A stretch of DNA of 63,630 nucleotides from an uncultured Bacteroidales bacterium (GTDB lineage Bacteria; Bacteroidota; Bacteroidia; Bacteroidales; Bacteroidaceae), in the NCBI GenBank assembly GCA_902775375.1, contig CACYLU010000013.1:1-63630 (forward strand), written 5' to 3'. The position numbers were made by a program, and so were the translations under genes. Below are positions 56,301 through 63,386 of the stretch, piece by piece. Under the pieces are notes generated by a model, which was not told the origin of the DNA, searched no databases, and saw nothing but the letters and a program-made list of their open reading frames with translations. The first letter of the stretch is position 1, and each line of letters starts with the position of its first letter.

Positions 56301-58619
56301 GTCGAAATGTTTGCTTCTATACCAAATGATATTGAGAGCATAAACACGCCACAGAATCTTTGTTATATAGATGATTTTTCTTCAGCTGCCTTTTATCATC
56401 CTGATTCAAATGCTAAATATCTAAATGCAGGTATTCTGTTCTGCCCTTATGCCAGAGGAACCTATGGTGTGCTCACAAATGTATGGAATACTAAGCCCGG
56501 CATTTCTAATTACCTAATAGAAAATGTTGATCAATTGAGAATTGGAACATTTGTAGGGGGTGACCGACCTTCTGGAGACATGAAGTCTTTTAACGAGAAT
56601 GATCTTAATTTAATGGTGGCAACAAAAGCTTTTGGTATGGGTATAGATAAACCTAATATCAGATATACCATCAATTTTAATCATCCCTCATCCATAGAAA
56701 GCTATGTACAAGAAGGTGGTCGAGGAGGTCGTGATAGAAAACATGCAATTTCTTATATTTTATACGATAACACCCAGTATATCCATCTAACTGCAGACAA
56801 GGTAAATGACATTCGATATTATATGGGGCATGGGAATGATCCATATTGGCTAATGAATTATACAAATAGGTTTATATTATTAGAGGATTTCCCTGATTTA
56901 TGTAGGGCTAATAATACAAGTGAACAACAAATAACTTCACTTCTCAATATAATTCATAATCATGGATTCTTGGAGAATGTTGATAAAAATATTGTTCTCT
57001 ATTTCCATAACAAATCTTTTAGAGGATTATATAAAGAAAAGGTAATTCTATCGGAATTGACAGACCGGATTCTTAATGTAAGACCTAGTCATATTACAGA
57101 AATACAAGGATTATTGAGGGATAGAATTGGTAATACCGATGTATGCCTAAAGGTTGATAGAAGAAGAAACGCGATTAAAATCTTTTCCGAAGAAGAAAAC
57201 CAAGATCAATATGGATATGTTTTTCTTGAAACTCTTACCCCTACTTACAATTATGTAAATTTCGACAGGGGCACTTGCGAAAATATATCAAGAAATCTTA
57301 TAGACATTTTAAAAACATTTCCTGATCATTCTTCTTCTGCTTTACTCAGACCTATTGAGGGTGATAATAATATTACTGAAGGTATATACAGCGCAATGGA
57401 TCATGCAGACTCCAATGGATATGTATATGTCACTGTTACTTGGGAGAATCAGATCAAGCAAAATCCAGATGATTTTAATAATGAAATTAGACGCCACATA
57501 ACAAATATTGCAAATATCCAAGGTTGGAACGACATAGATGAACAACATTATGGGGATTTGAACCTTAACAAAATAAACGATTTCGATGAGCTACTTGAAA
57601 GAATTTCGAATTGTGCTGGTGATCAGAGATGGTTGCAATTTCACGCGCATGAAGAAATCTATAAGGGCCTAAAGAAATCATTTTGCATGAAACGAGACAA
57701 GGATGATACAGATAAAGCAATTTATAGGATGTGTTGCATTGGACTTGTTGAAGATGTCACAATTGATTATCTTGCTCAGGCTTATGAGCTGAAAATTAAG
57801 AAACAATCTGATGAAGAATATAAGCAGCATATGCTAGAATTCTTCCGTAAGTATTATTCTTTGGAACAAGCTCAAAGAAAGGTTGAAGAAATAGATGGTC
57901 AAAGAGGACGTAATTATTTAGATAAATGCCTTGGATTTTTAACTGGTTTTGTTTATTCCAGCCTTGAGAAAAAACGCTATCGTGCTATCGAAGATATGCG
58001 TATTGCTTGTGAAGACGGTTATACTCATAGGCAAATAGATAATAATGATGAATGGCTAAAAAAATACATACATTTATATTTTAACTCAAAATATGCTCGT
58101 ACTCCTTATCAAGTTAATGGTCAAGACTATTCTCTTACAAATAATATAGATCGAGAGGGAAGAGATGATTTTGATATTGTTACGAAATATATTGATGTTA
58201 TCCCTGTTGATAGCACTGGTAGCGAAATTGAAAATGTAAAGCATCTATATGGCGCTACATTACTCAATTTAAGAGCCCATCCTGAAAATTCCGCCTTGCA
58301 ATTGCTATTATCATACTGCATTGTCTTCCAAGGAACAGGTTCTAACGAAACCTTGAAAGCTAACGCTTTTAATGGTTATGTGGATGGCTTTATAACATTG
58401 TATGAAATAAATGATCAAAAGGTTTGGGATTTTGTTTCTGATTTCAACAGATATCTGAAAGCTAAAGCTCATCCTGACTATGATGTTGATGCATTGATAA
58501 AAGACGGACAAGAATGTTTGATGTTATATATTCATGAAAAGAGACTAGATGTTATAACAAAACAATATCTCGGTTTACATGAAGTAGATAAAGATAATGA
58601 TAGTAATAATAGAAAATAA
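53391..58619 (+). CDS. Methyltransferase-like / DUF559-like nuclease / RecQ-like helicase fusion
   Basis: 1742 residues. Residues about 1-270: class-I SAM-binding fold (DWGCGQG at 91-97, FIDPS at 121-125), but no NPPY/DPPY catalytic motif of DNA adenine methylases. Residues about 440-500: PD-(D/E)XK nuclease of the DUF559/Vsr-like type, with Asp444, VEIDGKQYH (Glu461, Asp463, Lys465) and RDENRDRMTSRSGWNTYRI. Residues about 715-1150: RecQ-type SF2 helicase with Walker A TGGGKS (Lys747), DEVH at 847-850, TATA at 888-891, and ATKAFGMGIDKPNIRYTINF to EGGRGGRD (Arg1111, Arg1114). The last 590 residues are unassigned and mostly helical. All helicase and nuclease key residues are intact. The combination suggests a DNA-attacking effector. 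Confidence 0.88.
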   Translation: MPDFIQTFRQKGDLSFLGMRNSALSLLPSDIMERNRLYNDLKRGTGILDDDDHLNMYLHSFGKMHKAKLDAAFRSIPNPNGLFESDIEIYDWGCGQGTATICLFDFIRENGIEEHINSITFIDPSVAAVNRASEVVGCYGTYYINEVTKSFDDLTVDDFPKSNNKKLHLFSNILDVEAFDLAQFIQLFQNSFNGENFFICVGPYYSNNRRVDEFIAAIEPDTTFATVNKEQGEWQNDWTISLRVFNKNINRIESIHDIRQRIIESHKKTQFFAGYILDAVAEEYKGTDIEKETEELYKSLSSFDVKSNVSLDSVTECDSKLAVLANVVSRGLPTKAPILLENLFSEFFHISNKPEEGSDVLEYHSTHNIDAKTIEEALHIIDPRFDVDSYDGDMLESGFEKAFVGDYLKGTENEYLIQLLEPQRILSSIVSIPDRKFSKDQRVDFALEIPYGDTKTGFIVEIDGKQYHSNIFQRLRDENRDRMTSRSGWNTYRINQLESSNFLSVWQMEVATNKYLNIVKKNYTKVLSGSWNIVLQIVLAPLAIARIERMLIEAMMAGVLQLSAKKWDIAVVERDVPCAAIAIQDLVDKFSNLCKLAGTSDYLPEVNLTIISTKEFISSPLHLKRKVVGDIPNLHFDLCIDISMLLRDNIDALPLNVEADTVYVIRSSHYKKRERVICASENIVYPSFVTKESSGIYNSIIGREELLKYFLQDIFRKRLFRPGQLPILSHILTDRTTIGLLPTGGGKSLTYQLSCLLQPGVSIIVDPLVSLMVDQVRSLHDIRIDACECVHSGLTIEEKMKKISLLQQGATLFMLLSPERFMMENFRDSLITMTEKNHVFFSYGVIDEVHCVSEWGHDFRPSYLHLGRNMISFMQTKSKKPLSLVGLTATASFDVLADVERELTMGGNLSIDSETIIRPEDDTRPELSYRIIKVNPSFDELRDPVEQYKLCCNTDWDLRGIVAECKKKSLVEMFASIPNDIESINTPQNLCYIDDFSSAAFYHPDSNAKYLNAGILFCPYARGTYGVLTNVWNTKPGISNYLIENVDQLRIGTFVGGDRPSGDMKSFNENDLNLMVATKAFGMGIDKPNIRYTINFNHPSSIESYVQEGGRGGRDRKHAISYILYDNTQYIHLTADKVNDIRYYMGHGNDPYWLMNYTNRFILLEDFPDLCRANNTSEQQITSLLNIIHNHGFLENVDKNIVLYFHNKSFRGLYKEKVILSELTDRILNVRPSHITEIQGLLRDRIGNTDVCLKVDRRRNAIKIFSEEENQDQYGYVFLETLTPTYNYVNFDRGTCENISRNLIDILKTFPDHSSSALLRPIEGDNNITEGIYSAMDHADSNGYVYVTVTWENQIKQNPDDFNNEIRRHITNIANIQGWNDIDEQHYGDLNLNKINDFDELLERISNCAGDQRWLQFHAHEEIYKGLKKSFCMKRDKDDTDKAIYRMCCIGLVEDVTIDYLAQAYELKIKKQSDEEYKQHMLEFFRKYYSLEQAQRKVEEIDGQRGRNYLDKCLGFLTGFVYSSLEKKRYRAIEDMRIACEDGYTHRQIDNNDEWLKKYIHLYFNSKYARTPYQVNGQDYSLTNNIDREGRDDFDIVTKYIDVIPVDSTGSEIENVKHLYGATLLNLRAHPENSALQLLLSYCIVFQGTGSNETLKANAFNGYVDGFITLYEINDQKVWDFVSDFNRYLKAKAHPDYDVDALIKDGQECLMLYIHEKRLDVITKQYLGLHEVDKDNDSNNRK

Positions 58620-58637
58620 TTAATTAATTAATATATT

Positions 58638-59456
58638 ATGGCTTACGATATTAACGCAGCCTTGCAAAGGCTTGAACAAAATTTGAAAGATCTTTCATCG
58701 GCTAGAACCCAAGTTGAAAATACAATCAAAGCTAGTAGTGACCTTCAAAAAGTTGTATCAGAATATGTTACAGCAGTAGAATTGTTGTGTAAAAGATTAA
58801 AACAATGGGATGTTGATTTGGGAGGTCGTGAGAAGTCACTATCAGAAACAATAGAAGAATGTGTTTCGCTACTTCGTTTGTCTAGTGAACAAATTGTTTC
58901 TTTTTTCAAATCTTCTGTTGAAGAGACAACTACTGTTTTTAATGAAAAAGTAGATTCTGAAATTACTAGATTTGCCGTACAAAATAATAAGCTAGCAGAT
59001 AGCGTCTTAGAATTGAACACTCTCCGGGATGTTATTAAGAAAGCAACAGATGAAATAGAATCAATCAAAGAAACCATAACCCAGATATCAAAAGATTTGA
59101 AAGAATCACAGGAGGGACAGGATGCTGTTCTTAAAGAGATTTACAAAAAAGTTGAAACAATCGGGGCTTTAACTCAGAGAATTGACGAAAAGATAGACTC
59201 TTTATGCCATGTTTTAAATATTCTTGATGAAAAAGCTGATTCAACACTTTCAGCTTTAGGGAACATCAGCGATGCTTGCAAAATCATTGTTGCTGTCACA
59301 TCGGAAATAAAATCTTCGTTACAATCATCAACGGAACAAATAACAAAAGTGGTAAAAGAACTAAGAGAAGAATCCTTAAAATCGATAAACATTAACAGGT
59401 GGATTATTATAGGAGGAATGATAGTGTTGGCTGTTCTTCAACTCATTTTAAGATAA
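58638..59456 (+). CDS. Coiled-coil, tail-anchored membrane protein
   Basis: 272 residues. Almost entirely heptad-patterned helix (residues about 5-245, including EEIYKKVETIGALTQRIDEK-like repeats), ending in one membrane helix (WIIIGGMIVLAVLQLIL, 254-270). No signal peptide, so the coiled coil is cytoplasmic and tail-anchored. No known family recognised; the layout recalls chemoreceptor-like or phage-sensing scaffolds. It sits 18 nt after the helicase gene and 24 nt before the protease gene, so the three are likely to work together. Confidence 0.8.
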   Translation: MAYDINAALQRLEQNLKDLSSARTQVENTIKASSDLQKVVSEYVTAVELLCKRLKQWDVDLGGREKSLSETIEECVSLLRLSSEQIVSFFKSSVEETTTVFNEKVDSEITRFAVQNNKLADSVLELNTLRDVIKKATDEIESIKETITQISKDLKESQEGQDAVLKEIYKKVETIGALTQRIDEKIDSLCHVLNILDEKADSTLSALGNISDACKIIVAVTSEIKSSLQSSTEQITKVVKELREESLKSININRWIIIGGMIVLAVLQLILR

Positions 59457-59480
59457 AGTAAACCCTCAAAACAAATAGCC

Positions 59481-60062
59481 ATGGAAGAAACGAAAGATTA
59501 CATTTTCCCGTCTGTTGATGAGTCTAGTGATGGATGTGGTGTATTAGTCGGAAATCATTTTATTACGGCAGGTCATGTCGTCGCAGAACATCCTTTTTTC
59601 CTTTTTATAGAAGGTAAAATGATAACGCTCAATAAAGAAGATGCGATTATTTATGAATACAATTTGCAAGAGGAAGGTGCTGATATTGCTATTTTTACAT
59701 TGAATGATTATTGTAGTCCTCTTCAATTAGATAACTACAAACCTACAAAAGGTGATGTCTTAGAGAGTGTTAGCTATGAACATATTGTAGAGTCTTGTAG
59801 CAATTCAAGTAGTGTTTTCAATTCTCCGTACAGGGAATGGTATGAAAAGCATTCTTGCAATGCTACTGTGGAGAAAGTCGCTGGTAATTTCTTTCAATGT
59901 AATACATCTATTCTGTTAAAGCCTGGGAGTAGTGGGAGTCCATTGCTTAAAGATGGAAAGGTCTGTGGCATTTTAAGTTGTGGTAAACCTGGATCTAATC
60001 AGTGTGTTTTTCTGTCAGCGTCGTCAGTGTTAAAGATGCTAAAGGATAAAAGTGTTATATAG
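59481..60062 (+). CDS. Trypsin-like serine protease, cytoplasmic
   Basis: 193 residues. Chymotrypsin-fold triad visible: His32 in TAGHVV, Asp68 in GADIAIF, Ser151 in KPGSSGSPLL, so it should be active. There is no signal peptide, which is unusual for this fold in bacteria but typical of proteases associated with defence systems. Last gene of the six-gene operon. Likely partner or substrate: the tail-anchored coiled-coil protein or the helicase fusion. Confidence 0.85.
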   Translation: MEETKDYIFPSVDESSDGCGVLVGNHFITAGHVVAEHPFFLFIEGKMITLNKEDAIIYEYNLQEEGADIAIFTLNDYCSPLQLDNYKPTKGDVLESVSYEHIVESCSNSSSVFNSPYREWYEKHSCNATVEKVAGNFFQCNTSILLKPGSSGSPLLKDGKVCGILSCGKPGSNQCVFLSASSVLKMLKDKSVI

Positions 60063-60167
60063 AAATGAAACAGCAAAAGAACCTAAGTGGGCTAAATAGA
60101 AATGGATATATTTATTGTTTTTAGATATCCCCATCTGTCAAAGTCTTAACTCAAAAATCCCCCTCCG

Positions 60168-60329
60168 CAAGAACGCAGAAATGCATGCCAACTGAGCTTG
60201 AGGATGAGAGCAAATCCGGGAGCCACGGTGGCGAGCTGAATAAGCAGATGTGTGGATAACACAAAAAACTCATATAGCTCAGAGATAGTAGATTTCTTTG
60301 TATGCCAAAAAAGACATATAAGGTTTTTA
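60168..60329. repeat. 165-bp dispersed element, copy 1
   Basis: Starts CAAGAACGCAGAAATGC, contains GAGCCACGGTGGCGAGCTGA and AACTCATATAGCTCAGAGAT, and ends near TATAAGGTTTTTAC. Copy 2 (61339-61503) is roughly 80 per cent identical by eye. It directly precedes dyad-promoter copy B. Confidence 0.8.
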
Positions 60330-60331
60330 CT

Positions 60332-60368
60332 TTTACGAACCAAATTTCGCAAAGTCTATTTACCTTTG
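60332..60368 (+). promoter_or_regulatory. Dyad-promoter module, copy B
   Basis: TTTACGAA (60332-60339) and TTCGCAAA (60346-60353), one mismatch and 6-nt spacer, then TACCTTTG (60361-60368) seven nt later. The ATG of the retropepsin-like gene is at 60396. Confidence 0.78.
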
Positions 60369-60395
60369 CTGCCGAAAACAAAAATAGATGGCTCT

Positions 60396-60896
60396 ATGGA
60401 AGATAAAAATCAAAAAAGAACCGGAAGACAGATGAGATTCTATGCTGATACAACACGAGTGGAGATGCCTTTCATCCAGATTGGGGTGTATGATGAACGT
60501 TCCGTTATTATGTTGATTGACACAGGATCTAATGATAATGTTATGTTTGACTATGCCTACCAAGAACTGAAGCAAATGATGAAGGAAGAAGAGGGTCAAA
60601 GTACTTTGGTTGGTATAGGAGGTGAGTCGTCCCCATTGGATTTTGTGAGTGGGAATTTCTCTATTTGTGGAAAGACATATAATATGTTATTTATTTTGCA
60701 AGTCGATAATGAAGTAGGAAAGAGGCTCTCTCAAGAACAGGGATTTCCAATAGCAGGTATCATTGGTACCAATTTTATGACGGAACATGGATGGATTATT
60801 GATTTTGGCAAGCAAGTAATTATTATCCCTAATTCGGATGTCTCTTCAGAAGACTTGGAGAAACTTGGAAAATCTCCTGCTAATAAGGATGTTTGA
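60396..60896 (+). CDS. Retropepsin-like aspartic protease, first copy
   Basis: 166 residues from the ATG at 60396; an in-frame start at 60252 lies upstream of the promoter and inside the repeat, so I reject it. A single-lobe aspartic protease fold: VMLIDTGSNDNVMF-type active site with Asp42-Thr-Gly-Ser, a flap region (LVGIGGESSPL) and GIIGTNFM, the second structural hallmark. Retropepsin-like proteases act as dimers. No transmembrane segment. It shares promoter type with the gene at 62921. Confidence 0.82.
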   Translation: MEDKNQKRTGRQMRFYADTTRVEMPFIQIGVYDERSVIMLIDTGSNDNVMFDYAYQELKQMMKEEEGQSTLVGIGGESSPLDFVSGNFSICGKTYNMLFILQVDNEVGKRLSQEQGFPIAGIIGTNFMTEHGWIIDFGKQVIIIPNSDVSSEDLEKLGKSPANKDV

Positions 60897-61069
60897 AAGA
60901 TATTTTGAAAAACAACTATTACTAGTGCAGAAAAGTAAGAGTATGCAAGGTAAAACAAAGAATAGATTATGAAGATAGTATTTATTATATATGTTAATAA
61001 CACGCATTAGAAATGTTTTGATATACTGGTATGAAGAACTTTAATTAAAAATAGAAAGGATTTAAAATT

Positions 61070-61273
61070 ATGAAAAGGTATTTTATGAAGGGAACTGGAG
61101 ATGAGATTCAGTTTGGTGACATTATTGAGTTGGATTTGACGAAGGAAACTGATGGAGGTACAGTAAAGCATCGTCATCTTGAGGTGGAATTCCTTCCTGA
61201 AATTGTAGACTATTTGGTTGAAGAAGATATTATCGAAGTTAAAGAGTTTAAGTTTGAACCTTCAATGAATTGA
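61070..61273 (+). CDS. Small acidic protein, unknown
   Basis: 67 residues (MKRYFMKGTGDEIQFGDIIE ...), strongly acidic, beta-rich by pattern, with DIIELDLTKE and LVEEDIIEVKEF. It resembles small hypothetical proteins of Bacteroidales mobile regions but I cannot name a family. AT-rich leader typical of expressed genes here. Confidence 0.6.
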   Translation: MKRYFMKGTGDEIQFGDIIELDLTKETDGGTVKHRHLEVEFLPEIVDYLVEEDIIEVKEFKFEPSMN

Positions 61274-61291
61274 ATATTCTTGAATGTCTTA

Positions 61292-61299
61292 TATCTTTG
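61292..61299 (+). promoter_or_regulatory. Probable -7 box upstream of repeat copy 2
   Basis: TATCTTTG at 61292-61299. A transcript from here would contain the 165-bp element and reach the amidohydrolase gene after about 280 nt. Confidence 0.4.
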
Positions 61300-61338
61300 T
61301 ACCCGAATTAAAAAACTTAAAATTTAGGAAATATACAT

Positions 61339-61503
61339 CAAGAACGCAGAATTGCGTGCCAACCGAGCTTGTGGATGAGAGCAAATCCAAGAGCCACGGT
61401 GGCGAGCTGAATAAGCAGATGTGGGCATAACGCCAAAAACTCATATAGCTCAGAGATAGTAGATTTCCTTGTGTGTCCGTAAGGCCATATAAGGATTTTC
61501 TTT
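61339..61503. repeat. 165-bp dispersed element, copy 2
   Basis: Starts CAAGAACGCAGAATTGCG and keeps GAGCCACGGTGGCGAGCTGA and AACTCATATAGCTCAGAGAT. A local hairpin ACGCA-GAAT-TGCGT is perfect here and one-mismatch in copy 1. It lies in the leader region of the amidohydrolase gene. Confidence 0.8.
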
Positions 61504-61518
61504 TCTCCCCCAGTAAGT

Positions 61519-61585
61519 GTTGTTACTTGTCGTTAGACCCACAAAAAGAATTTGAAACTTAATGTCTAACAACTTAAATAACAAC
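61519..61585 (+). promoter_or_regulatory. Imperfect inverted repeat in the amidohydrolase leader
   Basis: GTTGTTACTTGTCGTTAGAC (61519-61538) is an imperfect complement of 61564-61585, which ends GTTGTTATTT on the other strand. The hairpin would end 4 nt before the ATG at 61590 and could affect translation. Confidence 0.5.
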
Positions 61586-61589
61586 AATT

Positions 61590-62675
61590 ATGGAAAAGAG
61601 TAAAGAGAAAACCTGGGATGAGAGGCATCCTAATTGGAATTTGTGTTACTACACGTATATGGATGAGTTTGAAGGTGTGTCTTCATTGGATGAAGCAGCT
61701 TCAAAATGTGCACTTCGTGTGCTGAAGAGAAAATTAGAAGACGAAATCGGTTTTGAACTATCTGATGAGGCTTTTATTGCCATCTTTTTTAAGGTAATTA
61801 ATCTAGCACCTGCACGACCTCTTGGTGGTCATTCATTCTATCTGGGGTATGTTGTGCCAATGTTGAAGTTTCTTGAAACCTACAACTTAGATTGTGGTGT
61901 TGAAAAAATATTCAGATTCTTTAATATCCGTAATTTCGAAAAAAGGCGCTATAGCAATCTACTCTTACATGTACCTCATTCGTCAACTTCATTTCCAACT
62001 GATTGTCATAAAATTTATGACGACCTGGACGAAGAAGAGCGACTCTTAATTGATTACTATACAAACGAGTTGTTTGTCCCTCAGCAAGAGTCTAAGAATA
62101 TTATGAATGTTGTTTTCCCTTATTGCAGACTTTATTGCGATGTTGAACGATTGATTAATGACCCTCTTGAAAAAGATGGGCTGGGCATATCTTATAATCG
62201 TTGGGTTCAATGCAAGGATAGATATGGCAAGTCATTACGCTCTTTTAGTGGGAAAACCAGCGCCTTTGCCTTATATGCTGACTTTCATGCAGAAGTGGCA
62301 AAGAAGATTGTTGAATTGGGAGAGGGTACTTTGTTGGTAGATTGCCATAGCTTCTCCAGCTTGCCTAACTTGCTGAACTCTAATCCGCCAGACATAGATT
62401 TATGTATAGGATATAATGATGATGAGACTTGTCCCAACAAAGTAACTATCGGCAATATCGTTCAGTATTTCAAAGCGAGAGGTTACAAAGTGGGCATCAA
62501 TGAACCATTCTCTAATAGCAAGACCTTTTCTGTTCCTGTGAAATACCATTCTGTGATGATTGAGGTGAACAAGAGGCTCTATATGAATGAGCAGACGTTG
62601 GAAAAGGCGGAGGGGTTTGAGAGGTTGAAACAAGATATCCAGGCATTATATACTGATGTGCTTCTCTTAAGATAA
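61590..62675 (+). CDS. N-formylglutamate amidohydrolase-family protein with N-terminal extension
   Basis: 361 residues. Residues about 120-361 match the FGase family: LLLHVPHSSTSFP (His127, His130), YCDVERLINDP, TLLVDCHSFSS, IDLCIGYND, NEPFSNSKTF and MIEVNKRLYM, the zinc site and substrate loop. The first 115 residues, starting WDERHPNWNLCYYTYMDEFE, form an extra helical domain of unknown role. Alone on its strand segment, 14 nt before dyad-promoter copy C. The enzyme family hydrolyses formyl- or acyl-amino acids; its role in this accessory region is unclear. Confidence 0.82.
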   Translation: MEKSKEKTWDERHPNWNLCYYTYMDEFEGVSSLDEAASKCALRVLKRKLEDEIGFELSDEAFIAIFFKVINLAPARPLGGHSFYLGYVVPMLKFLETYNLDCGVEKIFRFFNIRNFEKRRYSNLLLHVPHSSTSFPTDCHKIYDDLDEEERLLIDYYTNELFVPQQESKNIMNVVFPYCRLYCDVERLINDPLEKDGLGISYNRWVQCKDRYGKSLRSFSGKTSAFALYADFHAEVAKKIVELGEGTLLVDCHSFSSLPNLLNSNPPDIDLCIGYNDDETCPNKVTIGNIVQYFKARGYKVGINEPFSNSKTFSVPVKYHSVMIEVNKRLYMNEQTLEKAEGFERLKQDIQALYTDVLLLR

Positions 62676-62687
62676 TAATAATGATTT

Positions 62688-62724
62688 TTGCGAACATAGA
62701 TTTCGCAATGCCTATTTACCTTTG
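62688..62724 (+). promoter_or_regulatory. Dyad-promoter module, copy C
   Basis: TTGCGAA (62688-62694) and TTCGCAA (62702-62708), a perfect 7-bp inverted repeat around CATAGAT, then TACCTTTG (62717-62724). Compared with copy A both arms have changed together (A-T to G-C). Confidence 0.8.
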
Positions 62725-62757
62725 TTGCAGTATTAATAAAAAACAAATCAAATCAAT

Positions 62758-62916
62758 ATGGAAAAGATGTTTAATGAGGCAGCAATTATGAGAATGGGTG
62801 ATAGAATTATCCAGGCTAATCCTAGGATACTTGAAGATGAATATTATCCTATAGTTAAGGAAATATATAGAGATCACTATAGAAGAAAAAGAACTAATTA
62901 TCCAAAGATAAGGTGA
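62758..62916 (+). CDS. 52-residue protein preceding the second retropepsin-like gene
   Basis: ATG at 62758, stop at 62914-62916; product MEKMFNEAAIMRMGDRIIQA then NPRILEDEYYPIVKEIYRDH and a basic tail. Highly charged, helical, no known family. It starts 33 nt after the -7 box of dyad copy C and ends 4 nt before the protease gene, so the two form a transcript; a substrate, inhibitor or adaptor role is possible. Confidence 0.6.
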   Translation: MEKMFNEAAIMRMGDRIIQANPRILEDEYYPIVKEIYRDHYRRKRTNYPKIR

Positions 62917-62920
62917 AATT

Positions 62921-63376
62921 ATGGAAAAAACAAATACACTTTGTATCCCTATTGTTATATGTGACAATTCTCCTTTTGTGAGAATAACATTTGACGGAAA
63001 AGACCTGTTGGCACTAGTTGATAGCGGTTGCCAGGATTGTCTGTTGGACAGAAAACTAATTTCGTTGCCTGATGAACAGTTGGGCAAAGGCTCTAGTTTA
63101 ACTGGTTTTGGAGATGCATCTTTCGTTGGCCATGATATCTTTGCTTTTTTTAGAATTGCAGAACATGATTTCTGTAGTATTTGCACTGTTTTGGACTTAG
63201 GTAATGCATTAAACAAGTTTAAGAATACTATTGGTGAAGTAAGTGGAATCATAGGTGGTAATTTCTTATGCAAATATGAAGCAGTAATAGATTATAAGGC
63301 TAATGCGCTCCGAATTGAGGAAAGCAAAATAACTGAAATCATGGAAGATACGATGAAAATGATCAATGGCCAATAG
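62921..63376 (+). CDS. Retropepsin-like aspartic protease, second copy
   Basis: 151 residues. Active-site LVDSGCQDCLL with Asp34-Ser-Gly (DSG variant of DTG), LTGFGDASFVGHD as flap region and GIIGGNFLCKYEAVIDY, as in the first copy (60396-60896). Rich in Cys (about seven). Co-transcribed with the 52-residue gene under the same type of dyad promoter as the first copy, so the two look like functional paralogues. Confidence 0.8.
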   Translation: MEKTNTLCIPIVICDNSPFVRITFDGKDLLALVDSGCQDCLLDRKLISLPDEQLGKGSSLTGFGDASFVGHDIFAFFRIAEHDFCSICTVLDLGNALNKFKNTIGEVSGIIGGNFLCKYEAVIDYKANALRIEESKITEIMEDTMKMINGQ

Positions 63377-63386
63377 AAGAGCTTTT

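Noticed and set aside
53391-58619. Type I/ISP restriction-modification enzyme
   Set aside because: No NPPY/DPPY methylase motif and no specificity domain recognised; helicase is RecQ-type.
60146-60381. Minus-strand hydrophobic peptides in the 165-bp element
   Set aside because: The two copies differ mostly at amino-acid-changing positions, so no sign of coding selection.
60168-61503. Covarying stem in the 165-bp element (GTGT-ACAC versus GGC-GCC)
   Set aside because: The pairs fall in different registers in the two copies; two sequences are not enough.
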